A stretch of DNA of 64,000 bases from Spirochaetae bacterium HGW-Spirochaetae-4 (GTDB lineage Bacteria; Spirochaetota; Spirochaetia; Sphaerochaetales; Sphaerochaetaceae). Location: the NCBI GenBank assembly GCA_002839335.1, contig PGXU01000013.1, forward strand, positions 1-64,000, written 5' to 3'. Under the pieces are notes generated by a model, which worked only from the letters and a program-made list of their open reading frames with translations, was not told the origin of the DNA and ran no database searches. This document shows, one piece after another, positions 1 through 8,354 of this stretch; the stretch's first letter is position 1; every line of letters starts with the position of its first letter. The position numbers and the translations under genes are program-made.

Positions 1-525
1 GTACGAGGGGATGGAGAAGCTCTTCAGTGCCTCTTCAATGGTTCCGTTCTCTTCAGTGGTCCCCTTGATGTCTATGCTGCCCTTTACATAATCGCCGGCC
101 GCGCAATCCAGGCTGAGGGCGCTAATGGTGCACCCCGCGTAGCGCTTGATTGCCGCCTTGCGGTCGATGGTGAAGGTGAGGCTGGGAAGTGCCTCGTTCA
201 CATCGCAAAGGCCGATGGTGTGGGTGTACGATTCCGAGTCTCCCACCTGGGTGCAGGTGTCTTCTCCCCCCAGGGCGGCGTGTAGGATGAGACCGGCCGA
301 TTCGGGTCGGAGGATGAAGCTCACTGAGCCCTCCACCGTCACCGCCAGAAGATCACGATTGCTGGCTGTCTTGCTTCCCAGCAGCGAGCCCTCATCACCT
401 TTCTCGACAGCCACCTTGATGCTCTCACTGGTCAGATCGACCAGTGTTGTGGGACTGGCAGCCACGGCGAAGGAGCTTTCCTTGCCCGCCTGCAGCCGCG
501 ATCCCGTTCCTGTGTAAAATGCCAT
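1..525 (-). CDS. phage tail tube (major tail) protein, 3' end outside window
   Basis: The frame is open from an ATG at 525 to the window edge, 175 codons without a stop, so the C-terminus is missing. A good ribosome site (AGAGAGGAA) sits just upstream of the ATG. The protein begins MAFYTGTGSRLQAGKESSF, a start typical of phage tail tube proteins, and the predicted product is rich in short beta-strand stretches with Thr, Ser and Gly. It is the last gene visible after capsid, connector and tail-completion genes, which is where the tail tube gene sits in HK97-like phages. It would polymerise into the tail tube of a long-tailed virion. The family call rests on start and synteny; no catalytic motif is expected. 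Confidence 0.7.
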   Translation of the reverse strand, partial: MAFYTGTGSRLQAGKESSFAVAASPTTLVDLTSESIKVAVEKGDEGSLLGSKTASNRDLLAVTVEGSVSFILRPESAGLILHAALGGEDTCTQVGDSESYTHTIGLCDVNEALPSLTFTIDRKAAIKRYAGCTISALSLDCAAGDYVKGSIDIKGTTEENGTIEEALKSFSIPSY

Positions 526-548
526 ATGCGTTTCCTCTCTTGTGGTAT

Positions 549-1007
549 CTAGAATTCCTTGGACCACTGCAAATCGATGCTTGCCTCGATGGCGGTGACC
601 GTCGTGCTTGCGGTTACGGCAGGGTAGTAGTCCATGTCGGTGATGCGCGCGTCCTCGATGAATCCTCCCAGCGTGGGATCACCTCGTACGAGTAGGTACA
701 GGGCTCCATACAGTGCGAATACACGCTTGACCAGAATCGCGTTGGGTGCACTCTTGCACAGGAGAAAGATGGTTGCGCGCATGGTGGCCAGGTCGCTATG
801 CATGCCCAGCGGCTCGAGGTTCTCATAATCGGGCTGGATGTAAAGCATCGTGGGTCGCCGCATGCTGTCCACATCGGGGAAATCGATCTCTATGTTCTTA
901 TCATCGAAGTGCTCGATGGAAATCCCCTCTTCGCTCTCCTGCAATCCGATCAAATCAGAGGCAATCACCGCCTTGAGCCTTTCGAGTACCTGCATCTCAG
1001 TTATCAT
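549..1007 (-). CDS. phage tail terminator/completion-like protein
   Basis: A 152-residue protein whose start (ATG at 1007) overlaps the stop of the preceding gp10-like gene by 4 bases, implying translational coupling. There is no signal peptide or membrane segment. The N-terminal helix followed by an alternating strand/helix pattern, and the position between the gp10-like gene and the tail tube gene, fit a tail terminator or tail-completion protein that caps the tail tube at the head-tail junction. I do not recognise a diagnostic motif, so the role is inferred from gene order only. Confidence 0.5.
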   Translation of the reverse strand: MITEMQVLERLKAVIASDLIGLQESEEGISIEHFDDKNIEIDFPDVDSMRRPTMLYIQPDYENLEPLGMHSDLATMRATIFLLCKSAPNAILVKRVFALYGALYLLVRGDPTLGGFIEDARITDMDYYPAVTASTTVTAIEASIDLQWSKEF

Positions 1008-1522
1008 CGTTTACTCTCCTTTTCGATGCGCGCCACCTCCCGCTGTACCAGCTGATCGAGTTTCGTCTTGAAGGCCGTCGTGCTCAGGTACTTCTTCACC
1101 GGAGCGGCCACGAAGTCGCGCTCTGGAAGCTTGACCTCATGCACGCGAACCCATTTTCCGTCCTTCTGGAATGTGAGGTATCCCCCATCCTTGGCTGTTA
1201 TCCGGGCTCCCTTGGCCAGTGCGTAGCCGTAGAATACTTTGGTCTCTTGTGAGGAAGCCTTGGCTTCGACGATGACCGCTTTGCCGCTACGGATCACACG
1301 GCGGCTGATGCTCTTGTACAACGCCCCACTTCCTTTGGCCAGGCCGTGGGACTTGTAGGCCTTGCGCACCTGGGCTCTTGCGGCCGTGCCGATGCCTCCT
1401 AGTATGCGGCGCATCGCCTTGTGCCGATTTACCCCGAGGGATTCGAGGTACCCTAATGCTTCAGCCAGGTCGGTCTCCACCGATACGCTTTCGGTGCTGT
1501 ATCGTTTCCGTCTGCCGGCCAT
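1004..1522 (-). CDS. HK97 gp10-like head-tail joining protein
   Basis: The ATG at 1522 is preferred over an upstream start at 1612, because the extra 30 residues (Thr/Ser/Ala-rich) are the out-of-frame shadow of the preceding connector gene. From 1522 the product is 172 residues, basic, beginning MAGRRKRYSTESVSVE. It has a helical N-terminal part (LxxLGVNRHKAMRRILGGIGTAA) and a C-terminal strand-rich part ending in KKYLSTTAFKTKLDQLVQREV. This pattern matches the HK97 gp10 family, which completes the tail or joins it to the head. The next gene overlaps it by 4 bases and the previous gene ends 1 base before its start. Confidence 0.6.
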   Translation of the reverse strand: MAGRRKRYSTESVSVETDLAEALGYLESLGVNRHKAMRRILGGIGTAARAQVRKAYKSHGLAKGSGALYKSISRRVIRSGKAVIVEAKASSQETKVFYGYALAKGARITAKDGGYLTFQKDGKWVRVHEVKLPERDFVAAPVKKYLSTTAFKTKLDQLVQREVARIEKESKR

Positions 1523-1523
1523 G

Positions 1524-2069
1524 TCAAAACCCCAGGATGCGCAAGCTGTCCAGCGGCTGCAGGTACTTGCGGTAGTTGCTGTAGTTGACGAACGTGCGGC
1601 TGTTGTCGGCAAAGCTTTTGCCCGTCAGGCCGATGTTCCCCCCGGTCTCGCTGAGCATGAGCGTGGCGATACGGAGGATCGAGACGACGATCACCGCAGG
1701 CATCTGCCCGATTTCCCATCCCGCGGTGTAGCTGAGGCGGATGTTGTCCTCGCCGACGGGGAACTTGGTGGCATGGTCCAGAAAACGAATATGGTCGTCA
1801 CATGGTGCCACCAGGGACGTGTCTACAGCGGCCGTTCCTACGGTGAGCGCTTCGACACTGGTGATGTTGCGCGCACGTAGGTACAGGCGACGGGAACCAG
1901 AGCCCGAGGCGACCACATCGGTATGCTCCTGCTGCTTTGGATCGAAGCCCAGGTACGAGCTCACGATATCCTCGGCAGTACAGAGGAAGGCACCCTTGAG
2001 CTCTACGACCTCGGGAGAGTCCTCATAATTGCCGCTGTAGGTGTTGAACATGGCGATACTGGCGATCAT
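1524..2069 (-). CDS. phage head-tail connector (gp6-like adaptor)
   Basis: 181 residues starting at ATG 2069. It contains the motif LKGAFLCTAEDIVSSYLGFDP near the N-terminus and YTAGWEIGQMPAVIVVSILRIATLMLSETGGNIG near the C-terminus. A central segment that opens a Y-x-x-G-(W/Y) loop and is followed by a helix ending in an E-x-G-G-N is what I know from gp6-like and related adaptor proteins that form the ring under the portal. It lies two genes after the capsid gene, the expected place. Its role in DNA-packaged head closure is inferred from family and position. Confidence 0.6.
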   Translation of the reverse strand: MIASIAMFNTYSGNYEDSPEVVELKGAFLCTAEDIVSSYLGFDPKQQEHTDVVASGSGSRRLYLRARNITSVEALTVGTAAVDTSLVAPCDDHIRFLDHATKFPVGEDNIRLSYTAGWEIGQMPAVIVVSILRIATLMLSETGGNIGLTGKSFADNSRTFVNYSNYRKYLQPLDSLRILGF

Positions 2070-2138
2070 GCGCTTCCTCCATCATCAAGGTGATGGACAC
2101 CCCAGCTCTCACCGGGATGCCCCCATAATCGTTTACTA

Positions 2139-2390
2139 TCAGCTGGCCATCAGGCCCGCACTCCTGAGCTTAGCCAGCAGTACATTGAAATCCAGCACCA
2201 GCTCTTCGATGGTGGTAGCCGTGCTATCTGCTTGGCTGGCAGCGGCATTGATGCTGCCACTGGGCAGCCCTTCGATGATCGCCGCAGGATCGATGGTGAC
2301 CTTCGCATTCGCAGCGAGGATCACCTCGCCGCCGATTACAGTTTTCTCACCGCCTTGCTCGCGGTAGTTCTTGGTGTTATATGACATCAA
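2139..2390 (-). CDS. phage head fibre protein (Phage_fiber_2-like)
   Basis: An 83-residue protein directly after the capsid gene (9-base gap). It begins MMSYNTKNYREQGGEKTVIGG and ends VLDFNVLLAKLRSAGLMAS. This combination, a YNTKNYxEQGGEKTVIGG start plus a C-terminal DFNxLLxKLRxxG(L/V)M helix, is characteristic of the small head fibre family found next to capsid genes in many HK97-fold phages. The middle is Ala- and Ser-rich and low in aromatic residues. It would decorate the head surface; it is not expected to be essential for assembly. Confidence 0.75.
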   Translation of the reverse strand: MMSYNTKNYREQGGEKTVIGGEVILAANAKVTIDPAAIIEGLPSGSINAAASQADSTATTIEELVLDFNVLLAKLRSAGLMAS

Positions 2391-2399
2391 TTACCTCCC

Positions 2400-3602
2400 T
2401 TAGGCCTTCTGCTGCAGGACCTTGACGGCCTCGCCGAGGATCAGTCGCCCATCCACACGTTGGGACCCGAGGAACCCCACCTGCCCGGTCGGGGCGAACA
2501 GTTCGCCCAGGCGCTTGAAGGTGCGTCCCTGTCGGTCGGCGATCCAGTAGTACGAGAAGTCCCCGAAGGCCAGCGTCTTGGCCCCGCCTGCGATCTCGGG
2601 CATGTAAGCCGAGGTCTTCACCGGACGGGACAGGATGGTATCAGGGGTGTTTGCAGTCAGCGAAGGCTGCCAGATGTACTGCCCGTTGCCGTCCTTGAGC
2701 TTGCGAAGTGCCTTGACGGTGGCATCATTGGTCACCCACACCGCGTTCTTGCGGTACGGAGAGCGAAGCGCATAGTACAGGTCGATGACCTCATCGGCAT
2801 TCAGGGCGGTCGCGGATGCCGCGTTGACGCCGATCTGAGCCCCTCCGGATGCGGCAAGGATTCCCAGGGGCTTGCCCGATCCGTCCCCGGTGAAGAACGC
2901 TGCCTCTTCCTTGGCTCCGATACGGCGGGCGAACTCGGTGGCGATGTAGGATTCGATGTCGAATACGCTGTCGTTGATCAGCTCCTCGCTCACCTTGATG
3001 ATCGTACCCAGCTTGTAGGCGCTGATGGTCACCTGCCCGAAGCTGTCATCGCTCTCAGGATACGTTCCCTCCTCATCGATCCATGCCGCCTCGCCCTTGG
3101 ATGCGGAAATGGGAATCTTTCGGTCTCCGCTGGCAGTCTGGATGATCCTGGCAATTGAGCGGAACAGGTTCTCCTCCTCCAACGCTGTCACGAGGGTGTG
3201 TTCGAATTCGTCGGGCACCAGGTAGCCGCCTTCGGTGTCGGTTCCCACCTGCAATGCGTTACGCAGTTCTGGTGCGTTCTCGCGGCGTCTGAGGTGGTTC
3301 CAGAATGCCTTTCGATACTCGTCCGAAGCTCGTCCTGCTTTCTTCTCAGCCTTTTGTGCTCCATCGGGGCGACTGGTGATCGGAGAGCCCACATGAGCGT
3401 TCAGCTCACGCTCGAACGCCTCGATGCGCTCCTGTCGTTCGATCTCGTGGCCCAAATCCACGATCTCGGCTTCCATACGTTCGTAGGTGGTGGTATCCTC
3501 GGCGCTCAGGATGCCCTTGTCGTTGCGCCTGGAGTCGAGGAATGCCTTTGCCTGTTCCCAGGTCTTCGCGCGCTGTGCACGCATGTCGTTGATCTTTCCC
3601 AT
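2400..3602 (-). CDS. HK97-family major capsid protein
   Basis: 400 residues. Residues 1 to about 100 form a charged, Glu/Arg/Lys-rich helical region (delta domain, scaffolding function), followed by a linker and then the classic beginning of the mature shell domain, LQVGTDTEGGYLVPDEF near residue 115. Later motifs include the WIDEEGTYPESDDSFGQ strand, FTGDGSGKPLGIL and the C-terminal YYWIADRQGRTFKRLGE. The gene follows the protease gene by 11 bases, and the delta domain is presumably removed by that ClpP-like enzyme. The product forms the icosahedral head. Confidence 0.95.
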   Translation of the reverse strand: MGKINDMRAQRAKTWEQAKAFLDSRRNDKGILSAEDTTTYERMEAEIVDLGHEIERQERIEAFERELNAHVGSPITSRPDGAQKAEKKAGRASDEYRKAFWNHLRRRENAPELRNALQVGTDTEGGYLVPDEFEHTLVTALEEENLFRSIARIIQTASGDRKIPISASKGEAAWIDEEGTYPESDDSFGQVTISAYKLGTIIKVSEELINDSVFDIESYIATEFARRIGAKEEAAFFTGDGSGKPLGILAASGGAQIGVNAASATALNADEVIDLYYALRSPYRKNAVWVTNDATVKALRKLKDGNGQYIWQPSLTANTPDTILSRPVKTSAYMPEIAGGAKTLAFGDFSYYWIADRQGRTFKRLGELFAPTGQVGFLGSQRVDGRLILGEAVKVLQQKA

Positions 3603-3613
3603 TGTGTCTTCTC

Positions 3614-4342
3614 CTATTGGGGTTTGATGAGATTCAGTCGTTTCTCGAGCTCGTTAAGCCCGGCTGTGCCTTCCTCAGGTGGCTCCTGGTCTTCTGCGAT
3701 TGCATATGTTTCGGTGATCTTGTTCATCAGTGAGAGCTGCGAGGTGCGCATCGAGAACGCATACGAGGTCTCATTGGACGCTTTCTTCGCGTCCTCGAGG
3801 ATCGCATCGGCGAAGCCCAACTCGATGGCCTTCTTCGCGTTCATCCACGTCTCGTTGTCCATCAGGTGGCTGATCTTCGCCCGGGTGAGGGTTGTCTTGA
3901 TCTCGTAGGCGTTGACGATGCTTTCCTTCACCTCATCCAGCATGCCGATGGCCTTTTGCATGTCCTGATGGTTGCCGTAGGCGAGTGTCATGGGATTGTG
4001 AATCATCATGAGGGCAGTGGGCGCCATCAGGACTTTCGTGCCTGCCATCGCGATGACTGAGGCAGCACTCGCTGCAATCCCATCGATCTTCACCGTGATT
4101 GCCCCCGGATAATCCATGAGCATTGCGTAGATGCGACTCGCTGCGATGCAATCCCCACCGGGGCTGTTGATCCACACGGTCACCTCGCCGCTGTCGGCGA
4201 ACAGTTCATCGTGAAACTGCTCGGGTGTGACATCATCATCGAACCAGCTCTCCTCGGCGATCGTGCCCGAAAGCTCAAGGATTCTCGCTCTGCCTTCGTC
4301 TTCGCTCTGGTTTTTCCATTGCCAGAACTTCTTGTTCTTCAT
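3614..4342 (-). CDS. ClpP-like prohead protease
   Basis: 242 residues of the ClpP/crotonase fold. Visible motifs are VWINSPGGD (oxyanion region), GIAASAASVIAMAG with the nucleophilic Ser, and LMMIHNP with the catalytic His; the acidic third member probably lies in the following helix. The ATG at 4342 has a strong ribosome site (AGGAGGAG) and lies inside the portal gene, giving a 68-base overlap in another frame. The enzyme cleaves the scaffold region of the capsid protein during head maturation. The C-terminal tail is a poorly conserved acidic segment. Confidence 0.93.
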   Translation of the reverse strand: MKNKKFWQWKNQSEDEGRARILELSGTIAEESWFDDDVTPEQFHDELFADSGEVTVWINSPGGDCIAASRIYAMLMDYPGAITVKIDGIAASAASVIAMAGTKVLMAPTALMMIHNPMTLAYGNHQDMQKAIGMLDEVKESIVNAYEIKTTLTRAKISHLMDNETWMNAKKAIELGFADAILEDAKKASNETSYAFSMRTSQLSLMNKITETYAIAEDQEPPEEGTAGLNELEKRLNLIKPQ

Positions 4343-5603
4343 TACTCTCCTCCTGGGGTGTGTCCGTATACGTGTCTGCGAATGCCCCTGCCCGCGAAAG
4401 GGGGAGCATGTTTCCGTTGATGAGGTAGAGGTTCCCTCCGTCCTCGTCGGTAATGAGATCCATGTCCTCCAGAGTCCGGATATCGTTGGCGCTCATCCAT
4501 CCGTTCTGGCGTGCTGTGGCATACCCGCCCATGCGGCTCTGGTAATCACCGCGCAGTAGCCCCTCGACGTTGAAGCGGAAGAAGTGCGTTTGCTTCTCTT
4601 TTGTATCCAAGAGCGCACGCGAAAGCGCTTGCTCCCAGCGGATGACCCACGGATCAAGGGTGTATTTGACGAACTCCAGCGACTGCTGCTCGATGTTGCT
4701 GAACGAGGACTTCTCCAAGTCCCCCACCATGTGAGGGGGGACGCGGAAGATGCGTGCGATCTCGTTGATCTGGAACTTGCGTGTCTGCAAAAACTGCGCC
4801 TGCTCGGGTGAGATCGAGATGGGCGTGTATTTCATTCCCTCTTCGAGCACCGCAACCTTGTGCGAGTTCGCAGAGCCCCCGAACTGCCCCTGCCACGTAT
4901 CGCGCAGGCGTGTAGGGTCCTTCACCGTTCCCGGGTGCTCCAGCACTCCGCTTGGGGCAGCTCCGTTGGCGAAAAACTTCGCACCATACTCCTCACAGGC
5001 GATCGCCATACCGATGGCATTCTTTGCCATAGCAATCGGCGAGTAGCCCACCAATCCATCGAAGCCGAGTCCCGGTATGTGCAGCACCTCTGAGGCGTCC
5101 AGAACCACCGAGTTTCCCTGCATGGTGGGAGCGTCCTCGGCGCTGGTGGTGTATTGGTAGTAGAGCTTGCCACTCTTGTCGCGGTCGACCTGCATGCGGT
5201 TGGGCATCAGCGGATAGAGCGCGGCAACCTGGCCCTTGCCGTTTCGAATGATCTGCGCATACGCGTTACCCCAAAGCAGCAGGTGGGTCATCAGCGTCTC
5301 GCGGAACACGAAGCTGGTCATCTCCGCATTGGGCTCGCTGTGCAGCAGGGTGTACAGTGGATGATCCTTGGCCTTGTGTTTGCTCGAGTCATCGTCGTGA
5401 CGGTACAGATGGAGCGGCAGGCCTGCGATCGCTTCGGCCAGGATGCGCACGCAGGCATAGACTGCCGTCATCTGCATCGACGATCGTTCGTTCACCGCCT
5501 TGCCGGATGTCGATCCTCCGAAGAGAAAACTGTATGAGGACCCGCTGGTCCTGTTTTGCGGCTTGTCACGCGTTCTGGTGACAAGCTTGGATATGAGTCC
5601 CAT
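4275..5603 (-). CDS. HK97-family portal protein
   Basis: 442 residues starting MGLISKLVTRTRDK. Typical portal segments are SGKAVNERSSMQMTAVYACVRILAEAIAGLPLHLY, HPLYTLLHSEPNAEMTSFVFRETLM and VSPEQAQFLQTRKFQINEIARIFRVPPHMVGDLEKSSFSNIEQQ-like stretches (residues about 260-310). It forms the dodecameric vertex through which terminase pumps DNA. Its 3' end overlaps the protease gene. The last 40 residues are Glu/Arg-rich and encode the protease start in another frame. Confidence 0.95.
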   Translation of the reverse strand: MGLISKLVTRTRDKPQNRTSGSSYSFLFGGSTSGKAVNERSSMQMTAVYACVRILAEAIAGLPLHLYRHDDDSSKHKAKDHPLYTLLHSEPNAEMTSFVFRETLMTHLLLWGNAYAQIIRNGKGQVAALYPLMPNRMQVDRDKSGKLYYQYTTSAEDAPTMQGNSVVLDASEVLHIPGLGFDGLVGYSPIAMAKNAIGMAIACEEYGAKFFANGAAPSGVLEHPGTVKDPTRLRDTWQGQFGGSANSHKVAVLEEGMKYTPISISPEQAQFLQTRKFQINEIARIFRVPPHMVGDLEKSSFSNIEQQSLEFVKYTLDPWVIRWEQALSRALLDTKEKQTHFFRFNVEGLLRGDYQSRMGGYATARQNGWMSANDIRTLEDMDLITDEDGGNLYLINGNMLPLSRAGAFADTYTDTPQEESNEEQEVLAMEKPERRRRQSENP

Positions 5604-5621
5604 ATATGTATCTCCTGATTC

Positions 5622-7223
5622 CTAGATGAAGAGGATGCCTCGGTCCTCGTAGACCGATTCGCGCACTTCGTTGCCACACCTGATCGCCCGATCCAGTGCC
5701 ATGATTGTGGCAACCGCGCCGTCGATCTTCTCGGTGGACTTCTGCTTGTCGGGCTTGATGTTCCCAGCCGGGTCGGTGCGGATGAAGATGTTGTCCATCA
5801 TCCAGCGGAGTACCGGATGGCCCGCATGTGCGATACTCCGCCCCAATACCAGCTTCATCAGCTCCTTGGTCGGGGGGCTCATATCTTTGAATCCCTGTCC
5901 GAAGGGCACCACTGTGTAGCCCATGCCCTCAAGGTTCTGCACCATCTGCACCGCTCCCCAACGGTCGAACGCGATCTCTCGGATGTTGTATCTCTTGCCG
6001 AGCTCGCCGATGAAGGCCTCGATGAATCCGTAGTGGACCACGTTGCCTTCGGTGGTCTGTACGTGGCCGGTTCGTTCCCATACGTCGTAAGGAACATGAT
6101 CACGCCTCACACGCAGGCCCAAGCTGTCCTCGGGTATCCAGAACCAGGGGAGGATCACGAATTTGTCATTCTCATCCCTGGGAGGGAATACGAGCACGAA
6201 CGCAGTGATATCGGTGGTGCTTGAGAGGTCCAGTCCCCCGTAGCAGACCCTGCCCTCGAGCTCCTCGGCATCGACGGGGAAGTTGCACAGGTCCCATTTC
6301 TCCATCGGCATCCAGCGCACCGCCTGCTTGACCCATTGGTTGAGCCTGAGCTGACGGAACACGTTCTCCTCGCCCGGATTCTGCCTTGCGCTGTCACAGG
6401 CCGCCTTCACCTTCTCGAGGGTGATGGTATGCCCAAGCGACGGGTTGGCTTTCTTCCATGTCTTTGCATCGGTCCAGTCGTCGTCCTCCTCCGAACCGTA
6501 GATCACCGGGTAGAAGGTCTTGTCGTGTTTGCGACCTTCGATGATGTCCTTGGCCTTCTGGTGCTGCTCGTAGCAGATGGAATGCTGGTCGGTGCCCGCG
6601 GTGGTGATCAGAAAGAAAAGCGGCTGGGCACGCGCATCGCCCGAGCCCTTGGTCATCACGTCAAAGAGCTTTCTATTCGGTTGGGTGTGCAGTTCGTCGA
6701 AGACCACCCCATGGATATTGAATCCGTGCTTGGAGTAAGCCTCGGCGCTCAGCACCTGATAAAAGCTGTTGGTCGGCAGGTACACGATGCGCTTGGTAGC
6801 GGCGAGAATTTTCACGCGTCGATTCAGCGAGGGACACATGCGTACCATGTCCGCTGCCACTTCGAATACGATCGATGCCTGCTGCCGGTCGGCTGCACAC
6901 CCGTAGACCTCGGCGCGTTCCTCGAAGTCTCCGCAGGTCAGCAACAGTGCCACCGCGGCGGCGAGCTCGCTCTTGCCGTTTTTCTTGGGAATCTCGATGT
7001 AGGCGGTGTTGAACTGCCGATATCCATCGGTTTTGACGATACCGAACAGGTCGCGGATGATCTGCTCCTGCCAGGGAAGCAGCTTGAAGGGCTTTCCCGC
7101 CCAAACCCCCTTGGTGTGGCAGAGGCATTCGATGAACCCAACTGCACGGTCGGCTAGGGTCTTGTCGTAGGTTGATTCCTTTACCATGAAGGATGTAGGG
7201 GTGTATTTCTTCGGTTTCGGCAT
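5622..7223 (-). CDS. phage terminase large subunit
   Basis: 533 residues of the Terminase_1 type. The ATPase P-loop variant is IPKKNGKSELAA near residue 78, the Walker B is GVVFDELH near residue 173, and ITTAGT follows. The C-terminal nuclease half has the acidic strand GLDLSSTTDITAFVLVF and DRWGAVQMVQNLEGMG. It cuts and packages DNA through the portal. The start at 7223 has GAGGAA upstream. It is unusual that the small subunit gene lies about 7 kb upstream, separated by modification and lysis genes. Confidence 0.95.
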   Translation of the reverse strand: MPKPKKYTPTSFMVKESTYDKTLADRAVGFIECLCHTKGVWAGKPFKLLPWQEQIIRDLFGIVKTDGYRQFNTAYIEIPKKNGKSELAAAVALLLTCGDFEERAEVYGCAADRQQASIVFEVAADMVRMCPSLNRRVKILAATKRIVYLPTNSFYQVLSAEAYSKHGFNIHGVVFDELHTQPNRKLFDVMTKGSGDARAQPLFFLITTAGTDQHSICYEQHQKAKDIIEGRKHDKTFYPVIYGSEEDDDWTDAKTWKKANPSLGHTITLEKVKAACDSARQNPGEENVFRQLRLNQWVKQAVRWMPMEKWDLCNFPVDAEELEGRVCYGGLDLSSTTDITAFVLVFPPRDENDKFVILPWFWIPEDSLGLRVRRDHVPYDVWERTGHVQTTEGNVVHYGFIEAFIGELGKRYNIREIAFDRWGAVQMVQNLEGMGYTVVPFGQGFKDMSPPTKELMKLVLGRSIAHAGHPVLRWMMDNIFIRTDPAGNIKPDKQKSTEKIDGAVATIMALDRAIRCGNEVRESVYEDRGILFI

Positions 7224-7244
7224 AACTTATTTCATTCCTCAGGG

Positions 7245-7272
7245 CAAACAAAAAGGACCCGGCGTGGGTCCC
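7245..7272 (-). terminator. rho-independent terminator upstream of the large terminase gene
   Basis: Read on the minus strand: stem GGACCC, loop ACGCC, stem GGGTCC, then TTTTTGTTT. The arms are at 7266-7271 and 7255-7260. It would end transcripts coming from the amidoligase group and so separate them from the structural genes. Confidence 0.75.
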
Positions 7273-7294
7273 TTCAAGTGGTGGGTACTTGTTG

Positions 7295-7519
7295 TCAGTT
7301 GTATGTTTTCTTCAGGCTCTCAAGGGCCTGCCTTGTATCAGTGTCACGAGGCCTGATGTCCCAGCCGCGGTCGTAGTTGCATACGACGTTGCCATTCCTC
7401 TTGAGCATCAGCTTGGAGATCCTTCCCTCGTCGATCCCGTATTCCGAACCCTCCCAGTACACCTTGATGCAGTAGGTGAAAACGCTCTTGCCGATCTCCA
7501 AGGTTCCTTCTCTCCACAT
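7295..7519 (-). CDS. small prophage protein of unknown function
   Basis: 74 residues, MWREGTLEIGKSVFTYCIKVYWEGSEYGIDEGRISKLMLKRNG and onward, with an alternating strand pattern and no membrane segment. Small proteins with this W-x-x-(G)-x-(F/Y)-x-(A/C)-K-V-(Y/W)-(D/E)-x-x-S-x-x-G-I-x-x-G-(R/K)-I-S-K-L layout are common as accessory genes in phages; I cannot name a function. It stands alone between a 136-base gap and the terminator at 7245-7272. A GAAGG ribosome site precedes the ATG. Confidence 0.6.
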   Translation of the reverse strand: MWREGTLEIGKSVFTYCIKVYWEGSEYGIDEGRISKLMLKRNGNVVCNYDRGWDIRPRDTDTRQALESLKKTYN

Positions 7520-7655
7520 GCTCTTGCCTCCGTGTCCGTTTTGTTGGTGTATATATCCCTCAAATCGGAAACTATAGCAACCTGTTACAGCGCAATAATA
7601 TGAATAAACACACTACTGGTGCAGAGTCGGGTATGACACCTTGTGAAGGCTCCTG

Positions 7656-7835
7656 TCAGCCTTCTCCGGTGAGTATGAAGTGAGCGTATTCCCTTGTGTT
7701 GTCCCCCTCAAGGTAGTCGACAAGTTCCATAAGTCCCATCTGGGAGGCGATCCACTGGACCGCCCCCGTGTTGAACATGTTCGTCAGACCACTGTCACGT
7801 ACCTTGAGGATCTGCTCCTTGATTTGCTCAGTCAT
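7656..7835 (-). CDS. DUF5049-like small phage protein
   Basis: Starting at ATG 7835 the product is 59 residues: MTEQIKEQILKVRDSGLTNMF and then NTGAVQWIASQMGLMELVDYLE. This resembles the DUF5049 family of short helical phage proteins. Its start overlaps the stop of the gamma-glutamylcyclotransferase gene by 8 bases, so the two are translationally coupled. A longer frame reaching 7934 only adds residues antisense or out of frame to that enzyme and was not used. Function unknown. Confidence 0.7.
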   Translation of the reverse strand: MTEQIKEQILKVRDSGLTNMFNTGAVQWIASQMGLMELVDYLEGDNTREYAHFILTGEG

Positions 7836-8274
7836 CGCCGGCCTCCATCGATTCCATAACCGCCTGCTTGAGGATACCCTCATCGAAGCCGCAGTCGTAG
7901 TAACCGTCAAGGATGGTCGAGTAATAGTATGCATCCGGCATAGCCAGCGGAGGTCCTTCGTTCATGACGTAGGCCATCGCCACCAGCTCATCACCGTCCA
8001 GATTCACCATCAGGCGCTTCTTGCGATACAGGTGGGGGTGACCCTCGTAGCGGTCCAAGGCCTTCTCGCACTTCTCGGTGATCTGCCAGAGGAGCACCGG
8101 AACCCTTGCTCCTCGTTTCATCTCGATGGTGGCCACTCCAGTATGTCGACCTCCCCGGAACAACAGCTGATAATCGTGCAGTACCGTTGTTCCGATGACT
8201 GCGGCATCGGGGCATCGCTCTCCCATCTGTTCGAGGTTCAGATTGCTTCCATAGGCCAGATAGACTTTCTTCAT
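7828..8274 (-). CDS. gamma-glutamylcyclotransferase-like (AIG2/GGCT) enzyme
   Basis: 148 residues. The N-terminus MKKVYLAYGSNLNLEQMGERCPDA carries the diagnostic YGSNL motif that binds the gamma-glutamyl group; the acidic catalytic residue typical of GGCT is expected in the LDRYEGHPHLYRKK segment (Glu in RYEG). The family cyclises gamma-glutamyl amides to release 5-oxoproline or cleaves related isopeptide bonds. It lies between the amidoligase (81-base gap) and DUF5049. Published comparative genomics (Iyer, Aravind and colleagues, 2009, on amidoligases) noted phage amidoligase_2 genes next to GGCT-like genes, which is what is seen here; the substrate is unknown. Confidence 0.88.
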   Translation of the reverse strand: MKKVYLAYGSNLNLEQMGERCPDAAVIGTTVLHDYQLLFRGGRHTGVATIEMKRGARVPVLLWQITEKCEKALDRYEGHPHLYRKKRLMVNLDGDELVAMAYVMNEGPPLAMPDAYYYSTILDGYYDCGFDEGILKQAVMESMEAGDD

Positions 8275-8354
8275 CGTTGTTACACTCCTTCACTTGGTCT
8301 TCTACCACCCCAAGGGCGGTTGTCCCGCCCTCAGCTTGCAGATTCGTCGCCCCT